Origin: Haematobia irritans
Lineage: Eukaryota > Arthropoda > Insecta > Diptera > Muscidae
Assembly (NCBI RefSeq): GCF_050003625.1
Contig: NC_134399.1
Location: 34,240,671 to 34,304,670 of the forward strand
Direction: 5' to 3'
Length of the DNA stretch: 64,000 nt
Below, one piece after another: positions 60,769 through 64,000 of this stretch. The notes below the pieces were generated by a model that had not been told where the DNA came from, did not search any database, and worked only from the letters and a program-made list of their open reading frames with translations. How positions within the stretch are numbered: position 1 is the first letter of the stretch; every line of letters starts with the position of its first letter. The translations under genes and the position numbers were made by a program.

Positions 60769-62646
60769 CACGGTTGCCACACGAGCCAAGAATAATCTAC
60801 TAAAATTTGGAGATAATTCTACCAAAAAACTAAAATTTTGTCAAAATTTTATTTCTATAGAAAATTTTTTCAAAATTCCATTTCTATAGAAATTTTTGTC
60901 AAAATTTTATTTCTATAAAAAATTTTGTCAAAATTTTATTTCTATAGAAAAATTTTTAAAAATTCTATTTCTATAGAAATTTTTGTCAAAACTTTATTTC
61001 TATAGAACATTTTGTCAAAGTTCTATTTCTATAGAAAATTTTGTCAAAATTTTATTTCTATAGAAAATTTTGTCAAAATTCTATTTCTAAAGAAAATGTT
61101 GTCAAAATTTTATTTCTATAGAAGATTTTGCCAAAATTTTTATTTCTAGAAATTTTTGTCAAAATTTTATTTCTATAGAAAATTTTGTCAAAATTTTATT
61201 TCTACAGATTTTTTTTATTTCTAAAGAAAATTTTGTCTAAATTCGATTTCTATAGAAAATTTTGTCAAAATTTTATTTCTATAGAAAATTTTGTCAAAAC
61301 TTTATTTCTATAGAAAATTTTGTCAAAATTTTATTTCTATAGAAAATTTTGTCAAAATTTTATTTCTGTAGAAAATTTTGTCAAAATTTTATTTCTATAG
61401 AAAATTTTGTCAAAATTTTATTTCTACAGATTTTTTTTTTATTTCTAAAGAAAATTTTGTCTAAATTCGATTTCTATAGAACATTTTGTCAAAATTCTAT
61501 TTCTATAGAAATTTTTGTCAAAACTTTATTTCTATAGAACATTTTGTCAAAGTTCTATTTCTATAGAAGATTTTGCCAAAATTTTTATTTCTAGAAATTT
61601 TTGTCAAAATTTTATTTCTATAGAACATTTTGTCAAAGTTCTATTTCTATAGAAAATTTTGTCAAAATTTTATTTCTATAGAAGATTTTGCCAAAATTTT
61701 TATTTCTAGAAATTTTTGTCAAAATTTTATTTCTATAGAAAATTTTTTCAAAATTTTATTTCTACAGATTTTTTTTATTTCTAAAGAAAATTTTGTCTAA
61801 ATTCGATTTCTATAGAAAATTTTGTCAAAATTCTATTTCTATAGAAATTTTTGTCAAAACTTTATTTCTATAGAACATTTTGTCAAAGTTCTATTTCTAT
61901 AGAAAACTTTGTCAAAATTTTATTTCTATAGAAAATTTTGTCAAAATTCTATTTCTAAAGAAAATGTTGTCAAAATTTTATTTCTTTAAAAAATTTTGTC
62001 AAAATTTTATTTCTGTAGAACATTTTGTCAAAATTTTATTTCTATAGAAAATTTGGGAAAATTTTATTTCTATAGAAAATTTTGTCTAAATTCGATTTCT
62101 ATAGAAAATTTTGTCTAAATTCTATTTCTGTAGAAAATTTTGTCAAAATTTTATTTCTATAGAAAATTTTGTCAAAATTTTATTTCTATAGAAAGTTTTG
62201 TCAAAATTTTATTTCTATAGAAAATTTTATCAAAATTTTATTTCTGTAGAAAATTTTGTCAAAATTTTATTTCTATAGAAAGTTTTGTCAAAATTTTATT
62301 TCTATAGAAAATTTTATCAAAATTTTATTTCTATAGAAAATTTTGTCAAAATTTTATTTCTATAGAAAATTTTATCAAAATTTTATTTCTGTAGAAAATT
62401 TTTTCAAAATTTTATTTCTATAGAAAATTTTGTAAAAATTTTATTTCTACAGAAAATTTTGTAAAAATTTTATTTCTATAGAAAATTTTGTCAAAATTTT
62501 ATTGCTATTAAAAATTTGTGAAATGACTCTTGGTTGCCGAGGAATATTTTGCAAAATCTACCAAAACATCAAGAATTCTACCAATCTACCAAATAATAAA
62601 AAAATCTACAATTTTTGGTAGAATTCTACCAACTGTGGCAACCGTG
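60769..62646 (+). mobile_element. 29-bp minisatellite element, copy 10, full length
   Basis: Left terminus CACGGTTGCCACACGAGCCA at 60769, about 58 forward units, subterminal AAATCTACCAAAACATCAAG, right terminus GTGGCAACCGTG ending 62646. Flanks CTGCAGAT (60761-60768) and CTTCAGAT (62647-62654) agree at seven of eight bases. A local higher-order period is visible: TTTCTACAGATTTTTTT plus CTAAATTCGATTTC recurs at about 61200, 61425 and 61760. Confidence 0.88.
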
Positions 62647-62654
62647 CTTCAGAT

Positions 62655-63616
62655 GAGTGTGACATTGTTGCCATATTTGAGTTTTAGGTATGGGGGCTCG
62701 TTAAGTGCTATCATTTGTAGTGGAAATAATTTAGTGTTGTCATATTTGATTGTTTTGGCATTTACTCGACTATGTCTTCAAAAAAAAAAAAAAAAAAACA
62801 AAAATGCAAATATCATAAATGTGGACGATTATCATATAGCAAAAATAGTAACCCCTAAACAGTGTCTAGTCTCATCCTTAATCATTTATCACAACCTTTG
62901 AAAGAAAAAACAAAATCATTGCAGTTGTTAACGTTAATAGATTCCAAGTCAATTGTTTTTTTTTTATGGCCTCATCTATTCCACCCTTGCTAAGAGTATA
63001 TTTTTTGTCTCTTGCATAAGCAAACATTGCCAGCACCACATCCCTTCATCCATCCATACAAATCCCTTGGGCATTTTTGGGCCAGGCAACAAAGACACGC
63101 GTTTACACTTGAAATTGTGGGAACCAGCTTCCTTTCCGGCTCTGCAACATAAGATTAAGTTGTCCCCTAGGATTTGCACGGGTTTTTATTTGTACCTACC
63201 AAAATGGAAATGCAACAAATTGAAAATTGACCGTTTAATGTCATGTTCGAATTCACACAAGTACTTCACAAACATTAAACAAGAGTTACGCCGCCGCCTT
63301 TATAAGGAAAAGTGTTTATATGCGAACCTAAATAAATTTAATGTAATTAGATTTGGGAATTAGCGACCAATGTTGTGGTACTTGAGATACCAATCCAATG
63401 CTTGGGTGTTCCACTAAACGCTTAAGTAGTGGGCGTGTCCTATAGTTTTTGATAAATTAAAATGTAACAGCAACAACAACAACAAAGCGACGATACATTA
63501 AAAAAGATTAAATTTATGGATAGTGGGCGTTGAACCGTTTTAATGTGAGAAAATGAAAAGAGGAAGATTTAGAAATACGCCATATATCTATGACAATGCA
63601 AATATTTTTTTTTCCG
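62655..63616. other. intronic DNA, no gene seen
   Basis: Unique sequence with an A18-type run near 62780. The plus frame 62953-63363 (136 codons) is unusually long for this composition but has no domain, repeat or splice signature I recognise. (CAACAA)n near 63470. Confidence 0.4.
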
Positions 63617-64000
63617 ATCATCCGATCCGGCTGAAATTTGGTACATGGTGTTAGTATATGGTCTCTAACAACCATGCAAAAATTGGTCCACATCGGTCCA
63701 TAATTATATATAGCCCCCATATAAACCGATCCCCCGATTTGACTTGCAGAGCTTCTAAGAGCAACGATTTTCATCCGATCCGGCTGAAATTTGGTACGTG
63801 GTGTAAGTATATGGTCTCTAACAACCATGCAACAATTGGTCCATATCGGTCCACTTTTACGTATAGCCCCCATATAAACGGGCCCCCAAATTTGGCTTGC
63901 GAGGCCTCTAAGAGAAGCAAATTTCATCCGATCCGGCGGAAATTTGGTACGTGGTGTTAGTATATGGTCTCTAATAACCACGCAAAAATTGGTTAATATC
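63617..64000 (+). mobile_element. DINE-1/INE-1-like element, copy D, left-truncated, runs off the window
   Basis: Starts inside a 153-bp unit (CATCCGATCCGGCTGAAATT at 63618) and holds about two and a half units. The minus strand again stays open (63514-63981) because the period is a multiple of three. Its right end is beyond 64000. Confidence 0.7.

Noticed and set aside
62953..63363. 136-codon plus-strand ORF
   Set aside because: Long for the composition but no recognisable domain, no neighbouring exon-like sequence, and it lies inside the transcription unit's next intron.
51780..64000. Third homeobox exon (V-W-F/Y-Q-N-R-R-A-K-W-R)
   Set aside because: Looked for GT[A/C/T]TGGT-type starts after AG on the plus strand; hits near 54650 and 57890 do not continue as homeodomain. 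It must lie beyond the window.

Overview
The window looks like one locus from a muscid-type (calyptrate) fly genome: very AT-rich, full of short non-autonomous transposons and minisatellites, with one recognisable protein-coding gene. The clues are a Drosophila-like homeobox protein with long Ala/His tracts, an abundant DINE-1/INE-1-like element, a tRNA-derived SINE with a TTAGG-like tail, and MITEs with 8-bp target duplications. The species is not determined; a Stomoxys/Musca/Haematobia-type genome is my inference.

The gene is a plus-strand Vsx-class (CHX10-like) paired-type homeobox gene. Exon 1 (CDS 8490-9096) carries the eh1/octapeptide motif. Exon 2 (51150-51769) carries homeodomain residues 1-46 and ends at the conserved Q46/V47 splice position. 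Exon 1 ends in phase 1 and exon 2 completes that codon. The intron between them is 42,053 bp. The exon with the rest of homeodomain helix 3 and the CVC region is not in the window, so the gene runs past 64000.

Layout: 1-7640 is 5' flank or upstream intron, with a repeat mosaic at 1913-6560 that includes a DINE-like element with nested insertions. About 7650-8489 is a probable A-rich leader. After exon 1 come a 120-bp tandem triplication (9270-9625), a field of degenerate ~200-bp repeats (9626-13160), a MITE with a nested SINE (14776-15490), minisatellite elements, hAT-type MITEs (19768-19905, 21930-22218), a 177-bp-arm hairpin (20170-20540), a SINE with a 12-bp target duplication (23091-23494), a 3.5-kb AT-only block (28711-32230), a 430-bp higher-order repeat (33858-34945), and largely unique blocks at 26035-28415, 38720-40970, 42541-44112 and 46311-47930 that are the best places to look for enhancers.

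The most distinctive system is a family of transposon-like elements. They are bounded by the 12-bp inverted repeat CACGGTTGCCAC / GTGGCAACCGTG, are flanked by 8-bp target duplications, and are filled with a 29-bp minisatellite. Ten arrays in both orientations make up roughly 18 percent of the window. One full copy (55422-57821) has a perfect 8-bp duplication. Oppositely oriented arrays flank the homeobox exon and could pair in the pre-mRNA.
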